From JAJDFU01 sp964641965 (GTDB lineage: Bacteria > Bacteroidota > Bacteroidia > Chitinophagales > Saprospiraceae), in the NCBI GenBank assembly GCA_964641965.1, contig CAZXLD010000021.1, forward strand, positions 1 through 64,000: a DNA stretch of 64,000 bases, given 5' to 3'. Below are positions 16,233 through 25,918 of the stretch, piece by piece. The notes under the pieces are model-generated. The model was not told the origin of the DNA and ran no database searches. It was given only the letters and a program-made list of their open reading frames with translations. Position numbers and translations under genes: made by a program. Position 1 is the stretch's first letter, and every line of letters starts with the position of its first letter.

Positions 16233-17192
16233 ATGCTGCATCAGGTTATTCTCGACGGACATACCTTAAACCCCGGCGACCTCAGCTGGACCCCTCTGGA
16301 AAAATGGGGCACCGTGGAAGTCTATCCCAGGACGAAACCAGACCAAGTGGTGGAGCGCGCGAGACAGGCGGACATCGTTCTGGTAAATAAAGTGGTGCTT
16401 TCACGTCCTTTATTGGACCGGCTACCCAGATTAAAATTTATTGTTGTCACTGCAACCGGTGTCAATAATGTGGATCTCTCTGCCGCTGAAGAACGATCCA
16501 TTCCTGTGAGTAATGTTTCTGGCTACGGCGCTTCCTCTGTAGCCCAACATGTATTCGCTTTGATCCTGGAACTGACCAATCAAGTTGGACGACATGCAAC
16601 CAGCGTTGCTGCAGGGGATTGGGGGCGGCAACCAGATTTTTCCTACACATTAGCCCCACTACTTGAACTGGCAGGGAAAAAGCTGGGCATTTATGGTTTT
16701 GGTGCCATCGGCAAACAGGTAGCCCAAATCGGCCAGGCTTTTGACATGGAAATCCTGGCCCATACCAGAAACCCCAAGCCCAAAACATGGCCTTCTATTC
16801 AATTTACAGACCTGAGTACCTTGTTTTCCACATCCAATATCATAAGCTTGCATGCTCCTTTGACGGAATCGAACCAAGGTATTGTTGATCAAAACATGTT
16901 AAGTAAAATGCCGGAAGGAGGCATCTTGATCAATACTGCCCGCGGCCCCCTAATAAATGAGCCTGCCTTGGCAGAAGCGTTGGCCATTGGACACCTGCGT
17001 GGAGCCGGTCTGGATGTGTTGGCTGAAGAACCTCCCCCGCCTGATCATCCTTTGCTCGCCCTGCCCAATTGCATCATTACACCGCACAACGCATGGGCTA
17101 GTCGAGAAAGCCGTCAACGCTTACTGGATATTGTTCTTCGGAATGTGGAAGGATTTGTCAGCGGAGAACCCATAAATTTGGTTCGAGCTTAA
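16233..17192 (+). CDS. D-2-hydroxyacid dehydrogenase (glycerate dehydrogenase-like)
   Basis: A 319-residue NAD(P)-dependent D-isomer-specific 2-hydroxyacid dehydrogenase. The Rossmann motif is GIYGFGAIGKQVAQIGQAF (about 151-169). The catalytic arginine is in NTARGPLINEPALAEAL (about 235), and the acid/base pair comes from LAEEPPPPDHPLL and ITPHNAWAS (His about 288). The closest type by eye is glycerate/hydroxypyruvate reductase (HprA), but substrate cannot be fixed from motifs. It is flanked by non-metabolic genes and appears monocistronic. Confidence 0.9.
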   Translation: MLHQVILDGHTLNPGDLSWTPLEKWGTVEVYPRTKPDQVVERARQADIVLVNKVVLSRPLLDRLPRLKFIVVTATGVNNVDLSAAEERSIPVSNVSGYGASSVAQHVFALILELTNQVGRHATSVAAGDWGRQPDFSYTLAPLLELAGKKLGIYGFGAIGKQVAQIGQAFDMEILAHTRNPKPKTWPSIQFTDLSTLFSTSNIISLHAPLTESNQGIVDQNMLSKMPEGGILINTARGPLINEPALAEALAIGHLRGAGLDVLAEEPPPPDHPLLALPNCIITPHNAWASRESRQRLLDIVLRNVEGFVSGEPINLVRA

Positions 17193-17280
17193 TTTAACGG
17201 GTAGGACACGAACAAGAGAACTATTGCCATTGAGGTTTCTTACATCGCTTTCGGAAACTGTTCCATAGTACAATGGTTTT

Positions 17281-17303
17281 ATAATATTGAAAATCAATAT
17301 TAT
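17281..17303. repeat. Perfect 10-bp inverted repeat
   Basis: ATAATATTGA and its reverse complement are separated by 3 bp (AAA). It lies 88 bp after the dehydrogenase stop codon and 180 bp before the bestrophin gene. There is no T tract of note, so it may be an operator or a weak terminator. The rest of the 292-bp gap shows nothing identifiable. Confidence 0.45.
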
Positions 17304-17484
17304 ACATCTTTCAAGCGCTGAAACCATGTGGCAAATATAAAAGCGACACTTGTCCCTAGTCCTGGTTAAAGTATGTTTGACCGGGTACTATAACTTCCTA
17401 CACTGAACTCATCTGCTAATCCAGCTATATTAGGGGTCGATACCATATTGCTTATTTTGAGTCGTATCAAGCGCATCCGATTGT

Positions 17485-18405
17485 ATGTATATCAACAAGA
17501 ACATTTCCATTTGGGCCTTCCTGAAACACACATGGAAGCTGCAATTAATCGTCCTGGGGATATGTACCATTGTCACCTTCATATATATAGAGATCCTGAA
17601 TGACCTCATCCCAATTTCTAAAAGCATTCTCACCATCCTGGGTACAGCAGAGGCCTTTTTCATAGGCTTTATTAATTCTCAAGCTTACGATCGGTGGTGG
17701 GAAGCAAGAAAGATCTGGGGGGCAATTGTCAATGACTCCCGGTCCCTTGCCCGGATGGTGCTTTCCTACTACAGCCTGGATCAGGCGGAAGATGGTTCAA
17801 AGGAAGAACTCCAGCATCTCCAGGAGCGTATGATCTATCGGCATATTGCTTGGCTCTATGCCACTAAAGAACGCCTTCGAAAAAGCTCTAAAAAGGGCTA
17901 TCGAACGTACCTGACCCCGGAAGAAATCGAGTTTGTTGACAACCACCAGCACATTCCAAATGGAATATCTCTACTGCAGGGAAGAGCGTTGGATTTTGCA
18001 GAGAAAAGAGGGTACCTCGATGCCTTTCGGATGCTCCAAATCAATGATATGCTCAACCGTTTTTCAGATTCCATTGGAAAAGCAGAACGAATCAAAAGCA
18101 CAGTCTTCCCCACCTTTTATGCTACGCTTACACAGGTTTCGGTTTGGACACTTATCGTATTGTTTCCATTAACCTTAGCTGAAGACCTAGGCTATTGGGC
18201 CATCCTATACAGCTTTTTAATCGGGGTAATCTTTGAACTGACCTTTCATGCTGGCCAGACCATTATGGATCCATTTGAAAACCATCCGGCTGACACTCCT
18301 ATGTCATCCATAACCCGGAATATTGAGACCAATCTTTTGGAAATGTTGGGTGAAAAAAACCTGCCGGAACCAATAAAACCGATAAATGACGAATATTTGA
18401 TGTAG
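17485..18405 (+). CDS. Bestrophin family anion channel
   Basis: A 306-residue member of the bestrophin (UPF0187/RFP-TM) family, pentameric chloride-type channels. The first helix (about 22-40) follows a short amphipathic start. The characteristic FINSQAYDRWWEARKIWGAIVNDSR region (about 61-85) is present, matching the conserved YxRWWEAR signature. Two further membrane segments lie near 210-250 and the C-terminal region carries MDPFENHPADTPM, the acidic family motif. The ATG at 17485 gives the full first helix. A weak hairpin follows just before the next gene. Confidence 0.92.
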   Translation: MYINKNISIWAFLKHTWKLQLIVLGICTIVTFIYIEILNDLIPISKSILTILGTAEAFFIGFINSQAYDRWWEARKIWGAIVNDSRSLARMVLSYYSLDQAEDGSKEELQHLQERMIYRHIAWLYATKERLRKSSKKGYRTYLTPEEIEFVDNHQHIPNGISLLQGRALDFAEKRGYLDAFRMLQINDMLNRFSDSIGKAERIKSTVFPTFYATLTQVSVWTLIVLFPLTLAEDLGYWAILYSFLIGVIFELTFHAGQTIMDPFENHPADTPMSSITRNIETNLLEMLGEKNLPEPIKPINDEYLM

Positions 18406-18419
18406 TGAATGTGTACTTT

Positions 18420-18451
18420 AAGGACTTTAATCTTTAAGCAAAAAGTCTTTT
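18420..18451 (+). terminator. Weak hairpin with T tract abutting the next start codon
   Basis: AAGGACTTT and AAAGTCTTTT can pair (one G.U) across a loop of about 12 nt, and the T tract ends one base before the ATG at 18452. It could end bestrophin transcripts or cover the initiation region of the next gene. Confidence 0.4.
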
Positions 18452-19561
18452 ATGAAACCCATTTTTTACGCTTTGTTCTTTTCCCTACTTACTGTTTCCC
18501 TGGTGTACGGCCAGGGGCCAACCATTACCAAATCGGATTACGAATCCTTTTTACAGGTTGGTAAGGAATTTAAAAACTTCACCGATTCGGTGGAGCGCGC
18601 TTTTGACATTGGCACACTGGGTGGACCCAACAATTGGGATTTTTCCAGTATTGAAGAGGAATTTTCATTTAATCAAGTCAACGTAGACCCAGCTTCTACG
18701 CCTTTTCGGGACTCTTTTCCCAATTCCTCGTTTTGTCAATTCACCACCTTTTCAGTAGGCGAAGTTTCAGCTGAAGCTTATTCCTATTTGACCCTCACGG
18801 ATACGGAGGGCTTATTGGATGGCTCTGCAGGAACGACTACCGCTTTTGGTTTTACCTCCACCAACGTGAGTAAAAACAGCCCAGCAGAAATTTTTTCCGT
18901 TTTCCCGCTACAATTGGGGTCCGAGTGGACTTATGAGGGACAATCGATTGACTTTTCAATTTTGAACGATGTGATCATTCAAAATGACACAACCGAAATT
19001 GTGTTAACTTCTGTGGTGGATGCCTATGGCACCATGACACTTCCGGATGGATCCAGTAAAGAAGCCATACGCATTAATACCATCAGAAGTGAAGTCATTC
19101 CTTCATTTCTTCCTGGGTTTCCGGCTGACACCTTTGAGGTCCAAAGCTTTTCTTTCGTTTCACCGGATGGAACTTCGGTCGGTATTGCTCCATTAGACGA
19201 TCCGGGCCAGGTGCCAGATGAGGGAATGGTGATGGGATTAGGTATTGTCAATCAGGCGGGAACAGCTTCTTCCTTGCGCGAAATTGGAAGATTGATCCCA
19301 GGACTGAGCCTCAAAGCTCCGTTCCCTAATCCAGCAACAGGCCAAGTTCAGGTCCAGTATGAATTGTTGGAAAGTACCCGCTTGAATTTGCGGGTGATTG
19401 ATTTAAGTGGACGGATCGTGGAGAACTTATTCGAGGGCAGACAGAACCCAGGTCAGCATAACCTCGCTTTTGATACCCAGCGATTGGCTCCAGGACAGTA
19501 TTACATCCAATTGAGATCAAACGGAGAATCTGCAGCTTTACCCTTTAGGGTCGTGCGGTAG
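18452..19561 (+). CDS. Secreted protein with T9SS type A sorting domain
   Basis: A 369-residue secreted protein. The signal peptide is MKPIFYALFFSLLTVSLVYG (about 1-20). The central region (about 25-275) is not recognised but is rich in beta-strand and Asp/Ser/Thr, like many surface proteins of this phylum. The last 80 residues form a type A C-terminal sorting domain: LKAPFPNPATGQVQVQYEL, then VIDLSGRIVENLFEG, LAPGQYYIQL and the terminal strand ALPFRVVR. Such domains direct export through the type IX system, after which the domain is cleaved. A PorE-like protein is encoded just downstream on the other strand. Confidence 0.88.
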   Translation: MKPIFYALFFSLLTVSLVYGQGPTITKSDYESFLQVGKEFKNFTDSVERAFDIGTLGGPNNWDFSSIEEEFSFNQVNVDPASTPFRDSFPNSSFCQFTTFSVGEVSAEAYSYLTLTDTEGLLDGSAGTTTAFGFTSTNVSKNSPAEIFSVFPLQLGSEWTYEGQSIDFSILNDVIIQNDTTEIVLTSVVDAYGTMTLPDGSSKEAIRINTIRSEVIPSFLPGFPADTFEVQSFSFVSPDGTSVGIAPLDDPGQVPDEGMVMGLGIVNQAGTASSLREIGRLIPGLSLKAPFPNPATGQVQVQYELLESTRLNLRVIDLSGRIVENLFEGRQNPGQHNLAFDTQRLAPGQYYIQLRSNGESAALPFRVVR

Positions 19562-19848
19562 AATAGAATCGGCTTTGTAAAACGGAGGCCTCCGCCTAGG
19601 GTATGTTGAGTTTTAGCTTTTGGAGTGAATAACACTAAATTTAGTTACATGATGACCCTTCGGGTGTCAGCATGCAAGCATCTGAACAAGGCACTTTATT
19701 TTCAAGAAAGGGGTAGGGGCCATTTCTTGAAACACATAGCCATAGCTACATAACCGAATAGGAACGTAGTACAGGACAAAATTTGGCAAGTGCAGCCCAA
19801 AGTATTAAATCTCAACATGCTTTTAGGTTGAAGGCCTCTTCTCATGCA

Positions 19849-21837
19849 TTATTCCAAAAAGAGAAAGGTAGTTCGACGATTTTCCTGGTGTTGATCCTCT
19901 GTACAACGGGAGCACAGACAATCTACAGAAGGGCTGTTCTCTCCATAGCCTCTGGCTACCAAACGGGTCGCGTCGATTCCCTGTGAAATGAGGTAGTCTA
20001 CGGCTGATTGCGCCCGCCTTTGGGATAAGTCCAGGTTGTAGCGTGGATTACCGCGGCAGTCCGTATGAGATCCCAATTGGATTCGACGGTCCGGATTCAG
20101 GGTCAGAATATTAGCTAATTCAATGAGGGTCGGCTCCGCATCCGAACGTATTTCCCATCGATCAAAGTCGTAGTAGATGTTTTCCAAAACAATTTCCTTG
20201 TCTGTGAAAATGCGATCCAGTACGATTTCAACTTCAAACTCCTGAACAGGCCGGTTAGGATCTTTTCCAATGCCTTTCGTAGAAAATCGAGTGGCAGAGG
20301 TCAGGTAATCTCGCTTGGAGGCAGTAAATGCGTAATCCGTTTCTTCATCCAATGCAAGCTCAAACAGGCCGTCCTCACCAACGGTGACTTTCCGTTGAAA
20401 CTCACCGAAATCAATTTTTACTTCGGCTCCAGGCAGTGCTTTTCGACCTAACACCCGACTGTTGGGGTCATTCGGATCATCATAGATCTTTTCCAATACA
20501 AACCCTTTCAAAAGCATCTTATATTCTACCACAACAGGCTCTGCAGGTATGGGACGCGGTGGAGGGATAATCTTCTCAAAACGAAAAATATCATCTGACC
20601 CTGCTCCACTGGCTCGAGAAGAGGTAAAATAACCTTTCTGAAGTACCTCTCCGTTTACTTTATTGCGGCGATCAATCATGTAACCAAAATCATCTGCCCC
20701 TGAATTCAGCGGTGGCTTCAGATTGTAAGCGGGCGACCAGCTGCCATTACTGAGCTGATAGCTTTTGAAGATATCCAAGCCCCCCATGCCGGTGTGATTG
20801 TTCGAAGCAAAGTATAGGGTATCTCCATCCAGATACGGAAATTTTTCATCTCCGATGGTGTTGATGGACCTACCCAAAATCTTAGGTTCTGCCCACCCCT
20901 CGGGAACGCGTTCCGAGGTCCAAATATCATATCCGCCCCATCCATCTGAATGGTTGGCCGAAAAATAAAGCGTGTTACCATCTGCAGATAGACTCGGATG
21001 GCCATAATTGATCTTTTGTTCCTGAAAAGCCAGTGCAACCGGTTCCGACCAATTACCGCCGGGTTCTTTCTGGCTGGAGAAGATCTGGCAGTACGCATCT
21101 TCCCATTTATCAGCGCTAAAGCAACGCGTAAAGAACAGCTCGGTATAATCCTGATTAAAGGTGATCGTACCCTCATTGTTTTCGGTATTGATCGGAAGAT
21201 CTACCGGCTCAATCGTCAGGTCCTCCGGAGAATATTCAAAAATATCGCTGAAATTCCGGCCAGTCCACAGGTAAGTTTCATCGCCTTTACTCGCCGATCG
21301 ATCAGAGGAGAATAAAATCGTATTGTCTCCATAAACCACTGGGGAATAATCTGCACTTCCCGAATTGAATTCCTCAGGAATAACCCGATATTCAGCATAC
21401 TTTAGATCGTCACTCCATTGCTGAGCCACTTCGCAAGCATTAACCTCTCTTCGATATTCATAGGGGCTGCCGATCTCGAAGCCCAAGTCAATAAAAGCTT
21501 GCCGAGCTTCTTCGTAACGCTCTGCTTTCTTTAGGGAATACGCATATTGCTCCAGGGCATCAATACCATACCCATTATCAAAAGCGGTCAAAAACCAATC
21601 GATGGACTCATCGCTCAGGTTCATATTGCGATAGGAATCGGCCAGCATATAAGCAATCTTTCCCCGCTCTACCCGACTTTTACTTTTCTTATACTCCTTT
21701 TTTAGAAAATCAACTGCTACGGCATACTGCTTTCGATCATAAGCAGTAGCACCATCCTTGACCTTAAGGGTGTAGGAACATGCACCCAGGATCGCCACCA
21801 AGCCCAATAAAAGAGCTCCTAATCGGAATGTACGCAT
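19849..21837 (-). CDS. PorE-like TPR/beta-propeller/CRD/OmpA lipoprotein
   Basis: A 662-residue envelope lipoprotein. It begins with a lipoprotein signal (LLLGLVAILGACSY). TPR-like helices follow at about 30-135, then PD40-type propeller repeats at about 150-420, for example PSLSADGNTLYFSANHSDGW and FPYLDGDTLYFASNNHTGMG. A carboxypeptidase-regulatory-like domain lies at about 440-535. An OmpA-type peptidoglycan-binding domain closes it at about 545-662, with SHTDCRGNPRYNLDLSQRRA. This order is that of PorE of Porphyromonas gingivalis, which anchors the type IX system to peptidoglycan. Bacteroidota often carry several paralogs of this architecture, so the PorE role is likely but not certain. 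CxxC-type cysteines occur in the last 30 residues. Confidence 0.85.
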   Translation of the reverse strand: MRTFRLGALLLGLVAILGACSYTLKVKDGATAYDRKQYAVAVDFLKKEYKKSKSRVERGKIAYMLADSYRNMNLSDESIDWFLTAFDNGYGIDALEQYAYSLKKAERYEEARQAFIDLGFEIGSPYEYRREVNACEVAQQWSDDLKYAEYRVIPEEFNSGSADYSPVVYGDNTILFSSDRSASKGDETYLWTGRNFSDIFEYSPEDLTIEPVDLPINTENNEGTITFNQDYTELFFTRCFSADKWEDAYCQIFSSQKEPGGNWSEPVALAFQEQKINYGHPSLSADGNTLYFSANHSDGWGGYDIWTSERVPEGWAEPKILGRSINTIGDEKFPYLDGDTLYFASNNHTGMGGLDIFKSYQLSNGSWSPAYNLKPPLNSGADDFGYMIDRRNKVNGEVLQKGYFTSSRASGAGSDDIFRFEKIIPPPRPIPAEPVVVEYKMLLKGFVLEKIYDDPNDPNSRVLGRKALPGAEVKIDFGEFQRKVTVGEDGLFELALDEETDYAFTASKRDYLTSATRFSTKGIGKDPNRPVQEFEVEIVLDRIFTDKEIVLENIYYDFDRWEIRSDAEPTLIELANILTLNPDRRIQLGSHTDCRGNPRYNLDLSQRRAQSAVDYLISQGIDATRLVARGYGENSPSVDCLCSRCTEDQHQENRRTTFLFLE

Positions 21838-21984
21838 GTATCGGTTGTTTTTGTGGTAATGCTACTTGAATGTACACACTTAAAAACGACCGGCACAATT
21901 CGAATGTTTCATTCAGCGAAGCAACTGCCATTCGGCTGACAAAGTCTATTAGTACAGTTTGAGCAGTGTGGGGAGTCCATTATT

Positions 21985-22023
21985 CCAAAAAAATAAGGGC
22001 CCCCAAATGAGAATGGAGCCCTT
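21985..22023 (-). terminator. Terminator of secDF
   Basis: On the minus strand AAGGGCTCC pairs with GGGGGCCCTT across a 10-nt loop and is followed by ATTTTTTTGG. It starts 27 bp after the secDF stop codon. Confidence 0.8.
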
Positions 22024-22050
22024 ACCTTTTCTTGAAAATCAGGATTCTGG

Positions 22051-25000
22051 TTAGGCCTTTGCTTTGGAGGCAGCTCTCGAGAAGGTGGCTTTCTTCTCTG
22101 GCGCTTTGCCCTTCAGGTCGCCACTCAGATCGCTCATAATCGGTGTAGCTACGAATATGGAAGAATAGGTACCAACAAGCACGCCTACCACCATTGCAAA
22201 TGCAAATCCTTTGATGCTAGCACCACCAAAAAGGAACAGCACCACCATCACAAACAAGGTTGTCAAGGAGGTAATGATTGTACGACTCAGCGTACTATTA
22301 ATTGCCATATTGATAACCTCCTCCTTGCTTTTGGAGGTATAAATACCCAAAAATTCACGGATCCGGTCAAATACAACCACTGTATCATTGATAGAGTACC
22401 CTATCACAGTTAATATAGCTGCAATGAAGGCTTGATCGATCTCCATGGTAAAGGGTAAAATTCCATGAAAGGCGGCAAAAACCCCCAACACAATAATAGT
22501 GTCGTGAAACAAAGCTGCTACCGCGCCAAGGCTGTACTGCCACTTATTAAATCGGATAAATATGTAAAGGAAGATGAGCAACAGGGCAAAAACTGCAGCT
22601 TCTACCGAACTGGCTTTTATATCATCGGCAATAGTAGGTCCTACCTTGGCCGATGAGGTAATGTGGGTCCCCGTACCATCCGGGTCACTAAAATTATTCA
22701 GCTCCAATCCACCCCCAACCAAGGTGTTGACTCCCTCGTGCAGTTTAACCATCACCTGGTTTGCTGCACTTTCATCGGTTTCATCAATCAGGTAATCCGT
22801 AACTACGTTGAAGGTGTTGGTACCAACGTCCACCGTTTTAACTGTAGGCGTACTTCCTTCAAAAGCATCCGTCAATACATCTCGAAGCTGTTGAGTAGAA
22901 TATTCATCCTCAAAAACTACATTGTAAGAATATCCTCCTTTGAAATCAACCCCTAATTCAAAACCACGAATAGCAAAGGCAGCGATACTTAAGGCAATTA
23001 ACGTAAGGGAAATCGTGTATGCAATCCTTCGCTTACCCAACCAATCCACGTTTAAGTTGGCCAGCGTATTCTGGGACCATCCGGTACTGAAGGTAATGGC
23101 ACGTCCTTTGGAGGTCCACCATTCTATGATCAATCGGCCTACTAGAACTGCTGTAAACAGGGAGGAAAGCACACCAACAATCAATACGACAGCAAAACCC
23201 TTAATTGGACCAAGTCCGAAATAAGCTAGGACTATAGCTGTCAGGATAGTGGTTACATTGGCATCAATAATTGCAGAATAGGAATTCTTAAAGCCATCCT
23301 GAATCGCTGCAAGCAAGCCTTTACCATCTCTAAGTTCCTCTCGCACCCGCTCGAAAATGATCACGTTGGCGTCTACTGCCATACCGATCGTCAACACCAG
23401 ACCGGCTATTCCAGGGAGGGTCAATACGGTACCCAGTGAAGCCAGGGCGCCGAGAATAAAAAACATATTCAGGAATAGGGCGATGATCGATACGATCCCC
23501 GCTCCTCCGTAATACAGGATCATAAATACGAAAACCAACGCAAAACCAATACCCAGGGCCCAATACGACCGGTTGATATTGTCCTGCCCCAGTGAAGGGC
23601 CAACCACACTTTCTTGAATAATTCGGGTCTCTGCAGGCAGTTTCCCGACTTGCAGGATGCTGGATAGGTCTTCCGCTTCCTGAATATTGAAACTCCCCGA
23701 AATTTGTGAACTTCCGTTTAGGATCGGTTCATTTACACCGGGAGCAGAAACGACAGATTCGTCAAGGAGAATGGCAATCTCCCGATTGTTATCCTGAGCA
23801 GCGGTAGTAGTCATTTGTCCCCAGATCTGAGCCCCTCTTTCATCCATGGAGAGACTTACCGCAGGTTCTCCGGAGAGTGGGTCCGGTTGTGCATTTGCCG
23901 TGATAACATGTTCACCGGTTAAAGGCGGATCATTGGAGGTCCGTTCCTTCCGGATCATGTACAACTGGTACAAATCGGTAAGTTCACCGGTTTCAAAGTC
24001 TTTGATTGGGCTGCGAGACCACTTAAATTCCAGGTTTGGCGGGAATATGCTTTTCACCTCCGGCTGCCCCAATATTTCATCAATGCGATTGCGTTTGTTT
24101 TTTTCAGCTACACCAATCACAGCCAAGCTGTAATTCCCAGAATTGGGAGAGAGTAGTTCAAACAATCCGCCTTGCCCGGCTGTGTTCTCCGCATAAATCG
24201 GGCGGGTAGAATCTACTCGGGTAGTATCGATATTACCCAGACTATCAGTGGGGTTTTCATAACCAGTGATCTCGGGTTCCAGGGAACCTCCCATCAAGGC
24301 CGTAGCGCGTTCGTTAGCTGCTACCAGTGCATCCTGAATACCTGGATCGGTAACCCGAAATACATTCCAGAATTCCAATTTAGCGGCTGCCTGCAGGAAA
24401 GTCCGTGCTCGCTCGGGGTTATCAATACCAGGCAATTCCACCACGATCAAGTCCCTGGCTTCATCCAGGGAAACGTTCGGCTGGGTTACCCCAAGCTGGT
24501 CAATCCGTTTTTTCAACAGATTGAAGGTCAAATTTACCGTTTCGTTTGCCTTTTGGCGAATCAATCGGATAACCTCTCCATCGGAAGATTCAAAGTTGAG
24601 ATCCTGACGAAGAGCTTCATTCCGAAGAAAGATAGGCGCCAGTTGTTTGCCTTCAGCCAGTTCACCCCAGGATTCCGCAAACAGACTCACGTAGTCGGTA
24701 GTGGCATCGCGTTGCTTTGCAGTGGCACTTTCCAAAGCGGCCAGGAAGGTCGCGTCGGTGCTTTCGTCAGCCAGGGAAATTATCAACCCTCTCAGGTCCA
24801 CCTGGAGTACGACATTCATGCCTCCTTTAAGATCCAGCCCCAATGCCAATTGCTGTCCCTTGAGTTCTTGATAGGTGTATGATTTCAGGAGTGGTATGGA
24901 CAATATTTCCTCGGTTGACATACTGTCGAGATACTCCGTGACACGTTGCTTATAAGCTACCTTTTGTTGATCCTCGGGCAGGTTAACAGTCATTGCCGCC

Positions 25001-25116
25001 GCAAAATCGTCGGCATCCCGTTCTACTTTTTGGGTTGGCAGAATGAGAAAGTACTGCCATAGGGTGACCAGGGTGAGGATCACAAGGAACGTCCGCACAA
25101 ATCCTTTTCCTTGCAT
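22051..25116 (-). CDS. secDF: Fused protein translocase subunit SecDF
   Basis: A 1021-residue fusion of SecD and SecF, the proton-driven accessory of the Sec translocon. After one N-terminal membrane helix the SecD motif LGLDLKGGMNVVLQVDLRGL (about 92-111) is seen. The P1 periplasmic region is long, to about 505. Five SecD helices follow, with GMAVDANVIIFERVREELRDG. The SecF half begins near 690 with ISLTLIALSIAAFAIRGFELGVDFKGGY-type sequence and has GYSINDTVVVFDRIREFLG in its helix set. The single-chain form is standard for Bacteroidota. It has its own TTTG-N23-TATATTTG promoter and a strong terminator, so it is monocistronic. Confidence 0.97.
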   Translation of the reverse strand: MQGKGFVRTFLVILTLVTLWQYFLILPTQKVERDADDFAAAMTVNLPEDQQKVAYKQRVTEYLDSMSTEEILSIPLLKSYTYQELKGQQLALGLDLKGGMNVVLQVDLRGLIISLADESTDATFLAALESATAKQRDATTDYVSLFAESWGELAEGKQLAPIFLRNEALRQDLNFESSDGEVIRLIRQKANETVNLTFNLLKKRIDQLGVTQPNVSLDEARDLIVVELPGIDNPERARTFLQAAAKLEFWNVFRVTDPGIQDALVAANERATALMGGSLEPEITGYENPTDSLGNIDTTRVDSTRPIYAENTAGQGGLFELLSPNSGNYSLAVIGVAEKNKRNRIDEILGQPEVKSIFPPNLEFKWSRSPIKDFETGELTDLYQLYMIRKERTSNDPPLTGEHVITANAQPDPLSGEPAVSLSMDERGAQIWGQMTTTAAQDNNREIAILLDESVVSAPGVNEPILNGSSQISGSFNIQEAEDLSSILQVGKLPAETRIIQESVVGPSLGQDNINRSYWALGIGFALVFVFMILYYGGAGIVSIIALFLNMFFILGALASLGTVLTLPGIAGLVLTIGMAVDANVIIFERVREELRDGKGLLAAIQDGFKNSYSAIIDANVTTILTAIVLAYFGLGPIKGFAVVLIVGVLSSLFTAVLVGRLIIEWWTSKGRAITFSTGWSQNTLANLNVDWLGKRRIAYTISLTLIALSIAAFAIRGFELGVDFKGGYSYNVVFEDEYSTQQLRDVLTDAFEGSTPTVKTVDVGTNTFNVVTDYLIDETDESAANQVMVKLHEGVNTLVGGGLELNNFSDPDGTGTHITSSAKVGPTIADDIKASSVEAAVFALLLIFLYIFIRFNKWQYSLGAVAALFHDTIIVLGVFAAFHGILPFTMEIDQAFIAAILTVIGYSINDTVVVFDRIREFLGIYTSKSKEEVINMAINSTLSRTIITSLTTLFVMVVLFLFGGASIKGFAFAMVVGVLVGTYSSIFVATPIMSDLSGDLKGKAPEKKATFSRAASKAKA

Positions 25117-25235
25117 AACGCCAATCGTTCTTTAAGATGATACTGTTGATTGAAAATAGGCTATCCCGAGGGCTAACGTTCAGAGAATCAATTTAAAGTA
25201 TTAACTATAAACCTATCCCTGGGATAAAAACTCCG

Positions 25236-25270
25236 CAAATATAAAAACCTTTTAGTCCTTTTGAGCCAAA
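25236..25270 (-). promoter_or_regulatory. secDF promoter (TTTG-N23-TATATTTG)
   Basis: On the minus strand TATATTTG (25236-25243) matches TANNTTTG fully. TTTG (25267-25270) lies 23 bp upstream, the same spacing as in the rpsO promoter. The -7 element is 119 bp from the secDF ATG, leaving a long 5' leader. Confidence 0.6.
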
Positions 25271-25383
25271 GCTCTGCCAAAGGGCAGCTCTGTTGCTAAA
25301 GAAATGAAGATTTGGGGTATGCGTTTTGCAATAGTACAGGTGGATGTGGCTATATTGAGCGCTCATCAAAAAACCTTAGACCT

Positions 25384-25845
25384 ATGGGATTATTTTCCTT
25401 TATCAAAGATGCCGGCGCCAAGATTTTCGGCGGAGGAGGCAAATCAGCAGAAGAAGAAAAGAAGGAAAAGATCCAACAGCTTTACGATGTGGTTAATGAC
25501 CTGGCCCTAGCTGTTGAGCATCTTCAAATTGACCTGAACGAGGATACGGTGATTGTAAGCGGTAAGGTAGAGAACCAGGCAGAAAAAGAAAAAGTGATTC
25601 TGGCATTGGGTAATGTAAATGGCGTTGCCCAGGTGGATGACCGTATAGAAGTAGAAAAGCAGGAACCGGAGGCCGTATTTTACGAAGTTGTTTCCGGCGA
25701 CTCCTTATCCAAAATCGCCAAAGCGCATTACGGAGACCCTATGAAATACCCTGTCATTTTCGAAGCCAATAAACCGATGCTGAAGGATCCGAATCTGATT
25801 TATCCGGGTCAGATGCTTCGTATCCCTCCTATTGAAGGGGCCTAA
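25384..25845 (+). CDS. BON-LysM protein (Kbp/YgaU-like)
   Basis: A 153-residue protein with the layout of Escherichia coli Kbp (YgaU), a cytoplasmic potassium-binding protein. It starts MGLFSFIKDAGAKIFGGGGK, very like Kbp, which is why the ATG at 25384 is chosen over an in-frame one at 25312. A BON domain spans about 38-92 (VVNDLALAVEHLQIDLNEDT, and VNGVAQVDDRIEVE). A LysM domain spans about 98-150 (VVSGDSLSKIAKAHYGDPMK, and LIYPGQMLRIP). No signal peptide is present. It is convergent with the molybdenum hydroxylase genes and shares a terminator with them. Confidence 0.93.
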   Translation: MGLFSFIKDAGAKIFGGGGKSAEEEKKEKIQQLYDVVNDLALAVEHLQIDLNEDTVIVSGKVENQAEKEKVILALGNVNGVAQVDDRIEVEKQEPEAVFYEVVSGDSLSKIAKAHYGDPMKYPVIFEANKPMLKDPNLIYPGQMLRIPPIEGA

Positions 25846-25868
25846 TTTAGCAATTCCCAAAAACAGGA

Positions 25869-25904
25869 ATGCCTGACGACCTTTGGGTCATCAGGCATTT
25901 TTTA
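25869..25904 (+). terminator. Terminator between convergent genes
   Basis: AATGCCTGA pairs with TCAGGCATT (25869-25877 with 25891-25899), with further pairing GAC/GTC inside, then a run of T on the plus strand. It serves the BON-LysM gene, 23 bp after its stop codon; A-rich flanks could let it serve the leftward gene as well. Confidence 0.8.
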
Positions 25905-25918
25905 TGGAGTACGCGTGG

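Noticed and set aside
19660..19700. GCATG/GCATC words after the T9SS cargo gene resembling the repeat family
   Set aside because: Only two or three heptamers fit and no core is present; too short to separate from chance.
24172..24882. A 236-codon open frame on the plus strand
   Set aside because: Antisense to secDF, low-complexity translation, no recognisable domain.
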